Shown: in pieces, positions 54,145 to 63,894 of the stretch
Layout: each line of letters starts with the position of its first letter
How positions within the stretch are numbered: position 1 is the stretch's first letter
Assembly (NCBI RefSeq): GCF_021026315.1
Contig: NZ_JAJNCX010000010.1
Span: forward strand, 150,183-214,182
Length of the DNA: 64,000 nucleotides
Direction: 5' to 3'
From: Rhizobium sp. C4
GTDB taxonomy: Bacteria > Pseudomonadota > Alphaproteobacteria > Rhizobiales > Rhizobiaceae
Position numbers and translations under genes: made by a program
Notes under the pieces: generated by a model
Databases searched by the model: none
What the model was told of the DNA's origin: nothing
The model's input: the letters and a program-made list of their open reading frames with translations, nothing else

Positions 54145-54351
54145 ATGAAACTCTATCGTTTTCTCACAGGTCCCGATGACGCCACCTTCTGTCACAAGGT
54201 GACGGCGGCGCTGAACAAGGGCTGGTCTCTGGAAGGCTCGCCGACCTATGCTTTTGACGCGGCGACCGGCACGATGAAATGCGGTCAGGCTGTCGTGAAG
54301 AAGGTTCGGGGCAAGAAATACGATCCCGAGATGAAGCTCAGCGAGCAGTAA
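54145..54351 (+). CDS. DUF1737 domain protein
   Basis: The 68-residue protein, MKLYRFLTGPDDATFCHKVTAALNKGWSLEGSPTYAFD..., has the DUF1737 pattern (an FLTGPDD start, then ALNKGWSLEGSPTYA). The function of the family is unknown. GGGGAAGG precedes the ATG. The last 14 nt overlap the HTH gene on the other strand. Confidence 0.85.
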   Translation: MKLYRFLTGPDDATFCHKVTAALNKGWSLEGSPTYAFDAATGTMKCGQAVVKKVRGKKYDPEMKLSEQ

Positions 54352-55111
54352 GGCAGACGAGCTTTACATCCGGCCGCGCGGCGACCAGCAAGGTCGTCTG
54401 GTGATAAGACAGCGGCCCCCGTGTCGGGTGGCTGAAATGCCGCTCGCCGCCCTCGCGGCCCAGCACGCTCTGGGCTTTCCAGAGTCGCGCGAAATCCGGG
54501 CTCTTCGCCGTCAGGTCGGCGACGAGCTGGCGCATGGCGGCATCGTCCGGATGCCGGTTGAAATCCGCACGGAATTCCGCCGCCAGCCGGCCGGCGCGGT
54601 CCTGCCAGTTGCCGATCAGGGTGCGCGCCGTTGCCGACAGGAAAACGAAGGCGAGCAGGTTGCGCTCGCTGGATTGCGGATCGAGCCAGCCGGTGAAGAG
54701 TTCGGCTGCAGCGCCGTTCCAGGCGCGTGCCGTCCACAGATGATCGAGCAGATAGGCCGCGCCTGAAAACTGTCCGGGCAGGGCAAGGAGGTCGGCCGGC
54801 AGTTCTGTCTCGTCCGGCACGGTCTCATCCGGGTCGCGCTTGCCGGCGAGATCGAACAGCGAGGCGCGCTCGGCGGGCGTCAGCCGCAGTGCTTCGGACA
54901 GTCTGACGAGCGCCGGGACGGAGGCTTTCACCTCGCGGCCCTGTTCCAGCCAGGTCAGCCATGTGGCGCTGATGCCGGCGGCATCCGCCAGTTCTTCGCG
55001 GCGCAGGCCCGGCGTGCGTCTCCGGCTTGAAGCATTGGGCGGCGGGGCTTGCCGCTCGCGATGGGCGCGGATGAAATCGCCAAGGCGCTTGTTGGTGGAG
55101 GCGTCGTTCAT
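54338..55111 (-). CDS. MmyB-like helix-turn-helix transcriptional regulator
   Basis: The 257-residue protein starts at MNDASTNKRLGDFIRAHRER. The Xre-type HTH has the hallmark RRTPGLRREELADAAGISATWLTWLEQGR (residues about 35-63). The C-terminal domain (LLDHLWTARAWNGAAAELF..., GGERHFSHPTRGPLSYHQTTLLVAARPDVKLV) is the MmyB-like ligand domain that binds fatty acids in its structural prototype. It is divergent from the methyltransferase gene, which may be its target. Two direct ACCAG repeats lie in the gap near 55124 and 55148. Confidence 0.87.
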   Translation of the reverse strand: MNDASTNKRLGDFIRAHRERQAPPPNASSRRRTPGLRREELADAAGISATWLTWLEQGREVKASVPALVRLSEALRLTPAERASLFDLAGKRDPDETVPDETELPADLLALPGQFSGAAYLLDHLWTARAWNGAAAELFTGWLDPQSSERNLLAFVFLSATARTLIGNWQDRAGRLAAEFRADFNRHPDDAAMRQLVADLTAKSPDFARLWKAQSVLGREGGERHFSHPTRGPLSYHQTTLLVAARPDVKLVCLTAR

Positions 55112-55209
55112 GGTGGGTTTTATACCAGGATAAATGCTCATCTTGTACCAGTAGAAAATCCCTGCGAACTGTCCGTTGTCAACCAAAGAAGAGCTTGAGG
55201 AAAAGACCC

Positions 55210-55995
55210 ATGTCGGCCAGCACTGATAACAGCCAGAAATCGCATGCGCGTTTCGTCACCGAACAATTCGGCCAGCAGGCGCGCGCCTATCTCGAAAGCG
55301 CCGTGCATAGCGCCGGCGAAGATCTCGATATCATGGAGCGGGCGGTCGGCGAGCGACCTGAGGCCATTGCGCTCGACATGGGCTGTGGCGGCGGCCATGT
55401 GACCTTCAAGCTTGCGCCGCATGTGGCGAAGATCGTGGCTTATGACCTCTCGACCGACATGTTGCAGACGGTGGCGGGCGAGGCGGAAAAGCGCGGACTT
55501 GCCAATGTCGTGACGAAGAATGGCGCGGCGGAGCAACTCCCCTGTCCCGATAACTCCTTCGATGTTGTGGCAACGCGCTTCAGCGCGCATCACTGGCGCG
55601 ATGTGCCAGCGGGGCTTGCCCAGATGCATCGTGCGGCCAAGCCGGGAGCCTTGGCGCTGTTTGCCGATGCGGTGGCGCATGAAGACCCGTTGATCGACAC
55701 ATGGCTGCAATCGATCGAATTGTTGCGCGATCCCTCGCATGTCCGTGATTTCAAGGTCAGCGAGTGGGAGAGCATGGTCACGGATGCCGGCTTTGTCGTG
55801 CGCGAGGTCAAGCGCCTGCGCATCCGGCTGGAATTTGCCTCCTGGATCAAGCGTATCCGTACGCCGGAGGTCAATGCGGCTGCCATTCGCGCGCTGCAAC
55901 AGCAGGCTCCGGCGGAAGTGGCGGCGCATTTTGCCTTTGAAGCCGATGGCAGCTTCATGCTCGATACGGCCGTGGTGATTGCCGGGAAGGCGTAA
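55210..55995 (+). CDS. Class I SAM-dependent methyltransferase
   Basis: The 261-residue protein has motif I ALDMGCGGGHVTFKLAPHV, motif II YDLSTDML and a CPDNSFDVVATRFSAHHWRDVPAGLAQMHRAAKPGALALFADAV stretch, typical of UbiE/Ycgj-like methyltransferases. The substrate is unknown. ATG 55210 has GAGGAAAAG before it. It is probably regulated by the divergent HTH protein. Confidence 0.87.
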   Translation: MSASTDNSQKSHARFVTEQFGQQARAYLESAVHSAGEDLDIMERAVGERPEAIALDMGCGGGHVTFKLAPHVAKIVAYDLSTDMLQTVAGEAEKRGLANVVTKNGAAEQLPCPDNSFDVVATRFSAHHWRDVPAGLAQMHRAAKPGALALFADAVAHEDPLIDTWLQSIELLRDPSHVRDFKVSEWESMVTDAGFVVREVKRLRIRLEFASWIKRIRTPEVNAAAIRALQQQAPAEVAAHFAFEADGSFMLDTAVVIAGKA

Positions 55996-56009
55996 GGCTA
56001 TTTGCGGTG

Positions 56010-56190
56010 GGCGCGCCTCCTTCCGTCTCCCCGGCTTCAAAGGGGAGATGGCGGCAGCCAGAGGGGGACTTAACCGCGGGCGCCGAGTTTGGCGAGAGAA
56101 AGACCCCTCCCCAACCCTCCCCACAAGGGGGAGGGAGAGTGACCGTCGTGCCGCATGACATCCACTCCGTCGAGGTTCCTCCTTCAGGAC
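56010..56190. repeat. Intergenic repeat remnants between methyltransferase and MFS genes
   Basis: The block contains GGGGAGATGGCGGCAGCCAGAGGGGGA and CCCCTCC...CACAAGGGGGAGGG, which resemble the elements at 11.0-11.2 kb. Both flanking genes end here. No T-rich terminator was found. Confidence 0.6.
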
Positions 56191-56194
56191 AACC

Positions 56195-57823
56195 TCAGTG
56201 CGGCACGATATGCGACTTGTGGAAGACATCGTCGGATGGCGGGATGACCTGCCGTTCGATCATGCGGTGAACCTTGGGCGGGCTTGCCCCGCGATGCAGC
56301 GCCCGGATCTGGTCGAAGTTCAGCGCATCCGCCTTGGTGCGGCGATGGTTGTGACGGACATAATCGACCCAGGTCGGAGTGTGATAGGTCTCCGTCCAGA
56401 TATGCGGGTTTTCCAGATCGCGCATCAGCGCCCAGGCCTGCGCGCCGTCGCGAATGCGGATACGGCGGCGCTCCACCATCAGCGACAGGAATTCCCGGAC
56501 ATCGGCATCGGCGATTTCATAATCGATATGGATGGCAATCGGGCCGCTGCGGGGCAGGATCTCGAGGTTCAGGTCCGGTTCGCGGAAGCGGTCGAGCGGG
56601 TCGAGATCCAGGTCCTCGAAGACCGGCATGGGCATGAAGAAGCCGATGATCACGCCGCCCGCCGTCACGAGGGCAGCAATGGACAAGGCCGTCCCGCTTC
56701 CGGCGTTTTCGGCGACCGCGCCCCAGAGCCAGCTGCCCGCCGCCATGCCGCCGAAGGAGGCGGTCTGGTAGAAGGAGACGGCGCGGCCGACGACCCAGCG
56801 CGGCGTCGAAAGCTGGACGATCGTGTTGAAGAGTGACAGCGCCACGACCCAGCAGGCGCCGGCGACGACCGCTGCGAGGCCGGAAATGATGCCGTTTTCG
56901 GTTGCGCCCATCGCGGCCTCGGCGAGCGCGAAACCGGCGAAGGAGAGGCGAACGATATTCTCGCTCGTCAGTTTCTCGCGCAGCCAGCCATTGGCGAAGG
57001 CCCCGCCGATGGCACCGACGCCGAAGGCACCCAGCAGAAGACCATAGGTCAGCGGGCCGCCCTTGATCAGGTCGCGCGCCACGATGGGCATGAGGGCGAG
57101 GATGGCGATGGAGGAAAGGCCGAAGACGAAGCTGCGGAAAAAGACCTTCAAAAGCTTGGGCGACATCGCGACATAGCGAAGGCCGGCGGCGACTGCCGGG
57201 CCGATATCCTCGCGCGGCAGGGTGCGGGCCTTTTCCGAGTTCTGCCAGCGGAAGAGCGCATAGATCAGCGCCAGATAGCTTGCCGCATTGGCGGCAAAGG
57301 CGGCAGCCGCGCCCCCGAAGGCGACGATCGCGCCGCCCATTGCCGGACCGACGCTGCGGGTCATGTTGAAGCCCATGGAGTTCAGCGACACGGCACCGGC
57401 CACATCCTGCCTTGGCACCATGTCGCCGACCGAGGCCTGCCAGGCCGGATTGTTCAGCGCCGTGCCGCAGCCGATCAGGAAGGTGAAGGCAAGCAGCATC
57501 CACGGACCGATCCAGCCGAGATAGGCGAAGACGGCGAGAAGGACCGACACGACGAACATGAAGATCTGGGCGAGGAGAATCACCTGCCGGCGCTGGAAAT
57601 TGTCGGCGAGCGCGCCGGAGAGTATCGAAAACAGCATGATCGGCAGCGTGGTCGAGGCTTGCACCAGCGCGACCATGTTTTCAGATGCCGAAATCGAGGT
57701 CATCATCCAGGCGGCACCGACGCCCTGGATCAGGCCGCCGAGATTGGAAATGTTGTTGGCGATCCACAAGTCGCGAAACGTCGTGTTGGAAAGCGGCGCG
57801 AAAAGCGGTTTTCTATCGGGCAT
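56195..57823 (-). CDS. MFS transporter with C-terminal monooxygenase-like domain
   Basis: The 542-residue protein starts at MPDRKPLFAPLSNTTFRDLWIANNISNLG (57823); the upstream extension is rejected. Residues 1-405 form the EntS/MFS_3-type 12-segment exporter (LSGALADNFQRRQVILLAQ is the loop 2-3 motif). Residues about 420-530 (SGPIAIHIDYEIADADVREFLSLMVERRRIRIRDGAQAW) resemble an antibiotic biosynthesis monooxygenase-like domain; this fused form is a known family type. The cargo is unknown. Confidence 0.87.
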   Translation of the reverse strand: MPDRKPLFAPLSNTTFRDLWIANNISNLGGLIQGVGAAWMMTSISASENMVALVQASTTLPIMLFSILSGALADNFQRRQVILLAQIFMFVVSVLLAVFAYLGWIGPWMLLAFTFLIGCGTALNNPAWQASVGDMVPRQDVAGAVSLNSMGFNMTRSVGPAMGGAIVAFGGAAAAFAANAASYLALIYALFRWQNSEKARTLPREDIGPAVAAGLRYVAMSPKLLKVFFRSFVFGLSSIAILALMPIVARDLIKGGPLTYGLLLGAFGVGAIGGAFANGWLREKLTSENIVRLSFAGFALAEAAMGATENGIISGLAAVVAGACWVVALSLFNTIVQLSTPRWVVGRAVSFYQTASFGGMAAGSWLWGAVAENAGSGTALSIAALVTAGGVIIGFFMPMPVFEDLDLDPLDRFREPDLNLEILPRSGPIAIHIDYEIADADVREFLSLMVERRRIRIRDGAQAWALMRDLENPHIWTETYHTPTWVDYVRHNHRRTKADALNFDQIRALHRGASPPKVHRMIERQVIPPSDDVFHKSHIVPH

Positions 57824-57999
57824 GGGGCGGAATGCTTTGCTATTGCGGATCGAGTCGTCAGGATGAAGCGAATATAGCCGGCAAGACAAGGCGGACCTAT
57901 GGCAGAATGTGTCCGGGTTTGGTGAAAAGTGCGGTTCGCGCAATTGGCTTGCATTTTCGCGAAAATCGGCCTATAGCAGCCTCAAATTCTTGATCGGCA

Positions 58000-58036
58000 G
58001 ATGAAGAGTGGGTCCGCGAGGTCCCGCTCTTTTTTG
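58000..58036 (+). terminator. Leader terminator upstream of rimP (candidate attenuator)
   Basis: AGAGTGGGTCC (58005-58015), a GCGA tetraloop and GGTCCCGCTCT (58020-58030) form an 11-position stem with one mismatch, followed by six T. It lies about 50 nt upstream of rimP with no plus-strand gene before it, so it can only attenuate the rimP-nusA-infB leader. This matches the position and idea of the predicted 'rimP leader' of Alphaproteobacteria. Confidence 0.8.
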
Positions 58037-58083
58037 TTACCTGCCGGCAAGAGGCATATTCTTCAAGCCTTGGGAAAACGGCC

Positions 58084-58689
58084 TTGTCCGATACCGAATT
58101 CGCGCCAGAAGCGCGTCTGATCACCGAAACGGGTCTTGACCTGCGCATCGCGCAAATGATCGAGCCGCTTCTGCAATCCATGGGTTTCAATCTGGTGCGC
58201 GTGCGCCTGTCCGGCCAGAACGGCCTGACGCTCCAGATCATGGCCGAGCGTTTCGACGGCACGATGACGGTTGAGGATTGCGAAGAGGTCTCCATGGCCG
58301 TTTCGCCGGTTCTCGATGTGGAAGATCCGATCGAGAAGGCGTATCATCTGGAAGTGTCCTCGCCCGGTATCGACCGGCCGCTGGTGCGCAAGTCCGATTT
58401 CGAGAAGTGGATCGGCCATCTGCTGAAGTGCGAGACCTCGGTTCTCGTCGACAATCGCAAGCGCTTTCGCGGCAAGCTGGTGGCAAGCGGCGAAAACGGC
58501 TTCTCGATCGAACGCGACCAGCCGGGCTACGGCGAGGAGCTGACGGTGGAGATCCCCTATTCGGCACTGTCCGAAGCGCGGTTGATCCTGACCGACGACC
58601 TGATCCGCGATGCGCTGAAGGCCGACAAGGATGCAAAGGCAGCCGCCCGCGAGGCCGCCAACGAGAATGACGAACCCCAAGACGATTGA
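58084..58689 (+). CDS. rimP: Ribosome maturation factor RimP
   Basis: The 201-residue protein has the RimP N-domain ([27 protein letters not shown]...[23 protein letters not shown]), the [12 protein letters not shown] motif and the C-domain FRGKLVA. It assists 30S subunit maturation. The start is TTG at 58084, since no ATG or GTG is available before RLITETG. The C-terminal extension is Asp/Ala/Glu-rich. It is the first gene of the operon. Confidence 0.93.
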   Translation: MSDTEFAPEARLITETGLDLRIAQMIEPLLQSMGFNLVRVRLSGQNGLTLQIMAERFDGTMTVEDCEEVSMAVSPVLDVEDPIEKAYHLEVSSPGIDRPLVRKSDFEKWIGHLLKCETSVLVDNRKRFRGKLVASGENGFSIERDQPGYGEELTVEIPYSALSEARLILTDDLIRDALKADKDAKAAAREAANENDEPQDD

Positions 58690-58738
58690 CCGCCGGGCCT
58701 GACTATGATGCCCCGGTCCTCAAATGGAGACGAATGAA

Positions 58739-60352
58739 ATGGCAGTGAGTGCGAACCGGCTTGAGCTTCTGCAGATTGCGGATGCTGTTGCGCGCGAAAA
58801 GGTCATCGACCGCGAGATCGTTCTGGCCGCAATGGCCGACGCGATCCAGAAGGCGGCCCGCTCCCGCTACGGCACGGAGAGCAACATCCAGGCCGACATC
58901 AATCCGAAGACCGGCGAAATCCGCCTTCAGCGTCTTCTGGAAGTGGTCGAGAAGGTCGAGGACTACGCGACCCAGATCGCACTGGAACTGGCCCGCGACC
59001 GCAATGTCGACGCCAAGATCGGCGACTTCATCGCCGACCCGCTGCCGCCGATGGATTTCGGCCGCATCGCTGCCCAGTCGGCCAAGCAGGTCATCGTGCA
59101 GAAGGTGCGCGAAGCCGAGCGTGACCGTCAGTTCGAAGAATTCAAGGACCGCATCGGCGAAATCGTCAACGGCACCGTCAAGCGCGTCGAATATGGCAAC
59201 GTCATCGTCGATCTCGGCCGTGGCGAAGGCATCATCCGTCGCGACGAGATGATCCCGCGCGAAACCATGCGTTACGGCGACCGCGTCCGCGCCTATGTCT
59301 ACGACGTGCGCCGCGAACAGCGTGGTCCGCAAATCTTCCTGTCGCGCACCCATCCGCAGTTCATGGTCAAGCTCTTCACCATGGAAGTGCCGGAAATCTA
59401 CGACGGCATCATCCAGATCAAGTCGGTGGCCCGTGACCCGGGTTCGCGCGCCAAGATCGCCGTGATCTCGAACGACTCGTCGATCGATCCGGTCGGCGCC
59501 TGCGTCGGTATGCGCGGTTCGCGCGTTCAGGCCGTTGTCGGCGAGCTTCAGGGCGAAAAGATCGACATCATCCCGTGGTCGCCGGATCCGGCGTCCTTCA
59601 TCGTCAACGCCTTGCAGCCGGCGGAAGTCGCCAAGGTGGTGCTTGACGAGGATGCAGAGCGCATCGAAGTCGTGGTTCCGGACGAGCATCTGTCGCTCGC
59701 CATCGGTCGCCGCGGTCAGAACGTTCGTCTGGCTTCGCAGCTGACGGGCTGGGACATCGACATCATGACGGAGGCCGAGGAATCGGAACGCCGCCAGAAG
59801 GAATTCAACGAACGCTCCAAGCTGTTCATGGATGCCCTCGACGTCGACGAAATGGTCGGCCAGGTTCTCGCCTCGGAAGGCTTCGCCCAGATCGAGGAAG
59901 TGGCCTACGTCGATCTCGACGAAATCGCTTCGATCGACGGTTTCGACGAAGAGACGGCTCAGGAAATCCAGAACCGCGCCCGCGACTATCTGGAACGCCT
60001 CGATGCCGAACTCGACGAAGAGCGCAAGACACTTGGCGTCTCCGACGAGCTGCTTTCCATCGACGGCATGACCCGCAAGATGCTGGTCGCGCTCGGCAAG
60101 GACGGCATCAAGACGATGGAAGACTTCGCTGGCTGTGCAGCCGACGATCTCATCGGCTGGTCGGAGCGCAAGAACGGCGAGACGAAGAAGTTCCCGGGCC
60201 TGTTCTCCGACATGGAGGTTTCGCGCACGGAAGCTGAAGCGATGGTCGTTCAGGCCCGCCTGGCTGTTGGCTGGATCACCGAAGAGGATCTTGCCACCGA
60301 AAGCGACGCCGAAGCGCTTGATGAAGCCGGCGACGCCGAGCAGGACGCCTGA
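58739..60352 (+). CDS. nusA: Transcription termination/antitermination protein NusA
   Basis: The 537-residue protein starts at MAVSANRLELLQIADAVAREK (58739), with GGAG 9 nt upstream; 58724 is an alternative. It has the N-terminal RNAP-binding domain, an S1 domain (VNGTVKRVEYGNVIVDLGRGEGIIRRDEMIPRE), two KH domains (ACVGMRGSRVQAVVGELQGEKIDII and LAIGRRGQNVRLASQLTGWDI) and two C-terminal helix-hairpin-helix repeats as in proteobacteria. It couples termination, pausing and antitermination, and may act on the leader terminator of its own operon. Confidence 0.96.
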   Translation: MAVSANRLELLQIADAVAREKVIDREIVLAAMADAIQKAARSRYGTESNIQADINPKTGEIRLQRLLEVVEKVEDYATQIALELARDRNVDAKIGDFIADPLPPMDFGRIAAQSAKQVIVQKVREAERDRQFEEFKDRIGEIVNGTVKRVEYGNVIVDLGRGEGIIRRDEMIPRETMRYGDRVRAYVYDVRREQRGPQIFLSRTHPQFMVKLFTMEVPEIYDGIIQIKSVARDPGSRAKIAVISNDSSIDPVGACVGMRGSRVQAVVGELQGEKIDIIPWSPDPASFIVNALQPAEVAKVVLDEDAERIEVVVPDEHLSLAIGRRGQNVRLASQLTGWDIDIMTEAEESERRQKEFNERSKLFMDALDVDEMVGQVLASEGFAQIEEVAYVDLDEIASIDGFDEETAQEIQNRARDYLERLDAELDEERKTLGVSDELLSIDGMTRKMLVALGKDGIKTMEDFAGCAADDLIGWSERKNGETKKFPGLFSDMEVSRTEAEAMVVQARLAVGWITEEDLATESDAEALDEAGDAEQDA

Positions 60353-60385
60353 TTTCAGGCTTCCTTCAAAAGGTAAGGGCCGTTC

Positions 60386-61048
60386 ATGATGGAAGATGAG
60401 GACATTTCTGAATTGAACGGCCGCCAATGCATCGTGACGCGCGAAAGCGGATCGGTCGATGACCTGATCCGCTTCGTGGCTGCGCCCGACGGAACCGTGG
60501 TGCCGGACCTGAAGCGCAAGCTTCCCGGTCGTGGCTGCTGGGTGAAGGCCGAGCGGGCGGTGCTGGAAAAGGCGATTGCGAAGAACCTCTTTGCCCGCGC
60601 CCTGAAGGTCAAGGTCGTCGTGCCGGAGGGTCTCGCCGATCAGGTGGACCATCTCATGGCTGCCGATCTGGCCGGCATGATCAGCATGGCGCGCAAGGCC
60701 GGCGAGTTCGTTTCGGGCTTCGCCAAGGTTGATAGCGCCGTGCGTTCCGGCAAGGCGATTGCCGTGCTTCATGCCCAGGATGCCGCTGATGACGGCGTGC
60801 GCAAGGTGGGGCAGGCGCGCAAGGCATTTCACATGCTTGCCGAGACAGACGAGGAAATTCCTGCCTACAGGCCGTTTTCTGCCGAAGAAATGGTCAAACT
60901 GATGGGCGAGAACGGCTTTATTCACGCAAGTGTGCTTGCAGGAAAGGCCGGAGAGGGTGTAGTGAAGCGCGCAAGACTGCTTGAGCGCTTCAGAAGCCTC
61001 GGCAATGCAAGGGAGAAGGGTTCAGGTGCCCTGATGAACAAGTGTTGA
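60386..61048 (+). CDS. YlxR-L7Ae fusion RNA-binding protein
   Basis: The 220-residue protein has an N-terminal DUF448/YlxR domain (GRQCIVTRESGSVDDLIRFVAAPDGTVVPDLKRKLPGRGCWV, residues about 12-53). Then comes an L7Ae-like RNA-binding domain (about 90-165, AADLAGMISMARKAGEFVSGFAKVDSAVRSGKAIAVLHAQDA). This fusion is usual for Alphaproteobacteria between nusA and infB. The role in RNA or ribosome metabolism is inferred. ATG 60386 or 60389 is the start. Confidence 0.9.
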   Translation: MMEDEDISELNGRQCIVTRESGSVDDLIRFVAAPDGTVVPDLKRKLPGRGCWVKAERAVLEKAIAKNLFARALKVKVVVPEGLADQVDHLMAADLAGMISMARKAGEFVSGFAKVDSAVRSGKAIAVLHAQDAADDGVRKVGQARKAFHMLAETDEEIPAYRPFSAEEMVKLMGENGFIHASVLAGKAGEGVVKRARLLERFRSLGNAREKGSGALMNKC

Positions 61049-61150
61049 AAGTCCCGGCGCACGCCGGTTTGCGAAATCCCATTATCGAAGATTAAACGAC
61101 CGGATCGGTGAAGACGATTCCGTACCCGGTCCTTGAGGAACTGGAACGGA

Positions 61151-63817
61151 ATGACAGACAACAAAGACGACAAGACCGGCATGGCTGGCAAGAAGACGCT
61201 TACCCTGAAGCCTTCCGGCTTCAACCAGGGGACCGTCCGCCAGGACATGGGTCGGGGTCGCACCAAGGCCGTTGTGGTCGAAACGCGCAAGCGTCGCATC
61301 AACCGCCCCGAAGACGAAAAAGTAATCACACCCGTACAGCAGACGCAGCCGGTCGCAGCACCGCGCCAGCCGGAATCGCAGACGCGCACCCAGCAGCCCG
61401 TCGCGCCGCCGCCGCAGGCTCGCCCGCGTCCCGTCACCGTGCTCAACGATCTCTCCGCCGGCGAGATGGAAGCCCGTCGCCGCGCGCTTGCCGAAGCCCA
61501 GATCCGCGATGCGGAAGAAGCCAAGCAGCGCGCCGAACTGGAAGCCCGCCGCAAGGTCGAGGAAGCCGAGCGTCTTGAGCGCGAGCGCATCGAGGCGGAA
61601 GCCCGCGCAATCGAAGAGGCCAACCGGCCCGTCGTTGAAGAACCCGTCGCCGAGCCCGAACCTGTTGCAGCCCCGGCTGCCGCGGCACCGCGCGCCGGCC
61701 AGCCTTCCGGTGGCCAGACCCGCCGCACGGCGCAGCCTGAGCCGGTCGCGCCGCGTCCTGATGCACGCGCGCCTGCAGCTGCAGTCGTTGCACCCCGCGG
61801 TCGCCGTGGCGCTGACGACGAAGAAGAAGAAAATCGTGGTGGCGCTCGTCCGGGTGCTCCGCGCGGCAAGGTCGCAGGTCCGGCTCCGGCCAAGGTTCCT
61901 GCCCGTCCGAAGGCCGATGACGGTCGCCGTCAGGGCAAGCTGTCGCTGAACACGGCGCTGGACGAAGACGGTTCGCAGCGTGGCCGCTCGATGGCCGCCA
62001 TGCGCCGCCGTCAGGAGAAGTTCCGCCGCAGCCAGATGCAGGAAACGCGCGAAAAGGTCATGCGCGAAGTCATCCTGCCGGAAACCATCACCATTCAGGA
62101 ACTGTCGCAGCGCATGTCCGAACGCGCCGTCGACGTTATCAAGTACCTGATGAAGGAAGGCCAGATGATGAAGCCGGGCGACGTCATCGACGCCGACCTT
62201 GCAGAACTCATCGCCTCGGAATTCGGCCATACCGTCAAGCGCGTCTCGGAATCGGACGTTGAAACCGGCATCTTCAATGTCGAGGACAACGAAGCCGCGA
62301 TGACCTCGCGTCCGCCGGTCGTCACGATCATGGGTCACGTCGACCACGGCAAGACCTCGCTGCTCGACGCCATCCGCAATGCCAATGTTGTCAGCGGCGA
62401 AGCCGGCGGCATCACGCAGCATATCGGTGCCTACCAGGTCGAACATAACGGCCAGAAGATCACCTTCATCGACACCCCCGGCCACGCCGCCTTCACGGCC
62501 ATGCGTGCTCGTGGTGCCCAGGCAACCGACATCGCGATCCTCGTTGTGGCCGCTGACGACAGCGTCATGCCGCAGACGATCGAATCGATCAATCATGCCA
62601 AGGCCGCCGGTGTTCCGATCATCGTGGCGATCAACAAGATCGACAAGCACGAGGCGAAGCCTGAAAAGGTTCGCCAGCAGCTGCTGCAGCACGAAGTCTT
62701 CGTGGAATCGCTCGGCGGTGAAGTGCTCGACGTCGAAGTGTCGGCGAAGAACAAGATCAACCTCGACAAGCTGCTCGAAGCGATCCTTCTTCAGGCCGAA
62801 ATTCTCGACCTCAAGGCCGATCCGGAGCGTACCGCAGAAGGCAGCGTCATCGAAGCCCAGCTCGACCGTGGTCGTGGTTCGGTTGCGACCGTTCTCGTCC
62901 AGAAGGGCACGCTGCGTCCGGGCCAGATCATCGTGGCCGGCGATCAGTGGGGCCGCGTTCGCGCCCTCGTCAACGATCGCGGCGAACATGTGAAGGAAGC
63001 GGGTCCCGCCATGCCGGTGGAAATCCTCGGCCTTCAGGGCACGCCGCAGGCCGGTGACCGTTTCGCCGTTGTCGAAAACGAAAGCCGCGCTCGCGAAATC
63101 TCCGAATATCGTCAGCGTCTGGCGCGCGACAAGGCGGTTGCCCGCCATGCCGGTTCGCGCGGTTCGCTCGAACAGATGATGACGCAGCTCCAGACTTCGG
63201 GTCTCAAGGAGTTCCCGCTGGTCATCAAGGGCGACGTGCAGGGCTCGATCGAAGCCATTGCCGGTGCGCTTGAAAAGCTCGGAACCGACGAAGTGCGTGC
63301 GCGCATCGTCCATTCGGGTGCCGGTGCCATCACGGAATCGGATATCTCGCTTGCTGAAGCCTCGAACGCCGCCATCATCGGCTTCAACGTTCGTGCCAAC
63401 CCGCAGGCCCGCGATGCGGCCGAACGGGCCGGTATCGAGATCCGTTACTACAACATCATCTACGATCTGACGGATGACGTGAAGGCGGCCATGTCCGGTC
63501 TTCTGTCGCCGGAACGTCGCGAGACCTTCCTCGGTTACGCCGAAATCCTCGAAGTCTTCAACATCACGAAGGTCGGCAAGGTTGCCGGTTGCCGTGTTAC
63601 GGATGGCAAGGTGGAACGTGGCGTCGGCGTGCGCCTGCTGCGCGACAACGTCGTCATCCACGAAGGCAAGCTCAAGACGCTCAAGCGCTTCAAGGACGAA
63701 GTCTCGGAAGTCAACATGGGTCAGGAATGTGGTATGGCCTTCGAAAATTACGAAGACATCCGCGCCGGCGACGTCATCGAATGCTTCCGCGTCGAGCACA
63801 TCACCCGCACGCTCTGA
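61151..63817 (+). CDS. infB: Translation initiation factor IF-2
   Basis: The 888-residue factor starts at [20 protein letters not shown] (61151). The N-terminal part (to about 300) has a charged Ala/Glu/Arg coiled coil (about 110-160) and a Pro/Arg/Gly-rich segment, followed by IF2-N. The G domain (about 394-560) has [17 protein letters not shown] and NKIDKHE. C-terminal domains II-IV follow, ending [15 protein letters not shown]. It places initiator tRNA on the 30S. A strong terminator follows by 23 nt, so rbfA is not transcribed from here without readthrough. Confidence 0.97.
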   Translation: MTDNKDDKTGMAGKKTLTLKPSGFNQGTVRQDMGRGRTKAVVVETRKRRINRPEDEKVITPVQQTQPVAAPRQPESQTRTQQPVAPPPQARPRPVTVLNDLSAGEMEARRRALAEAQIRDAEEAKQRAELEARRKVEEAERLERERIEAEARAIEEANRPVVEEPVAEPEPVAAPAAAAPRAGQPSGGQTRRTAQPEPVAPRPDARAPAAAVVAPRGRRGADDEEEENRGGARPGAPRGKVAGPAPAKVPARPKADDGRRQGKLSLNTALDEDGSQRGRSMAAMRRRQEKFRRSQMQETREKVMREVILPETITIQELSQRMSERAVDVIKYLMKEGQMMKPGDVIDADLAELIASEFGHTVKRVSESDVETGIFNVEDNEAAMTSRPPVVTIMGHVDHGKTSLLDAIRNANVVSGEAGGITQHIGAYQVEHNGQKITFIDTPGHAAFTAMRARGAQATDIAILVVAADDSVMPQTIESINHAKAAGVPIIVAINKIDKHEAKPEKVRQQLLQHEVFVESLGGEVLDVEVSAKNKINLDKLLEAILLQAEILDLKADPERTAEGSVIEAQLDRGRGSVATVLVQKGTLRPGQIIVAGDQWGRVRALVNDRGEHVKEAGPAMPVEILGLQGTPQAGDRFAVVENESRAREISEYRQRLARDKAVARHAGSRGSLEQMMTQLQTSGLKEFPLVIKGDVQGSIEAIAGALEKLGTDEVRARIVHSGAGAITESDISLAEASNAAIIGFNVRANPQARDAAERAGIEIRYYNIIYDLTDDVKAAMSGLLSPERRETFLGYAEILEVFNITKVGKVAGCRVTDGKVERGVGVRLLRDNVVIHEGKLKTLKRFKDEVSEVNMGQECGMAFENYEDIRAGDVIECFRVEHITRTL

Positions 63818-63840
63818 TCGAGCCAAGGGTCCAGATCTCG

Positions 63841-63868
63841 AAAATGGCGGCTTCGGCCGCCATTTTTG
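63841..63868 (+). terminator. Terminator of the rimP-nusA-infB operon
   Basis: AAAATGGCGGC and GCCGCCATTTT are perfect 11-bp arms around a TTCG tetraloop, followed by TGTTTT. Confidence 0.95.
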
Positions 63869-63894
63869 TTTTGGGCCTAGAGTATCCGTGTTGA

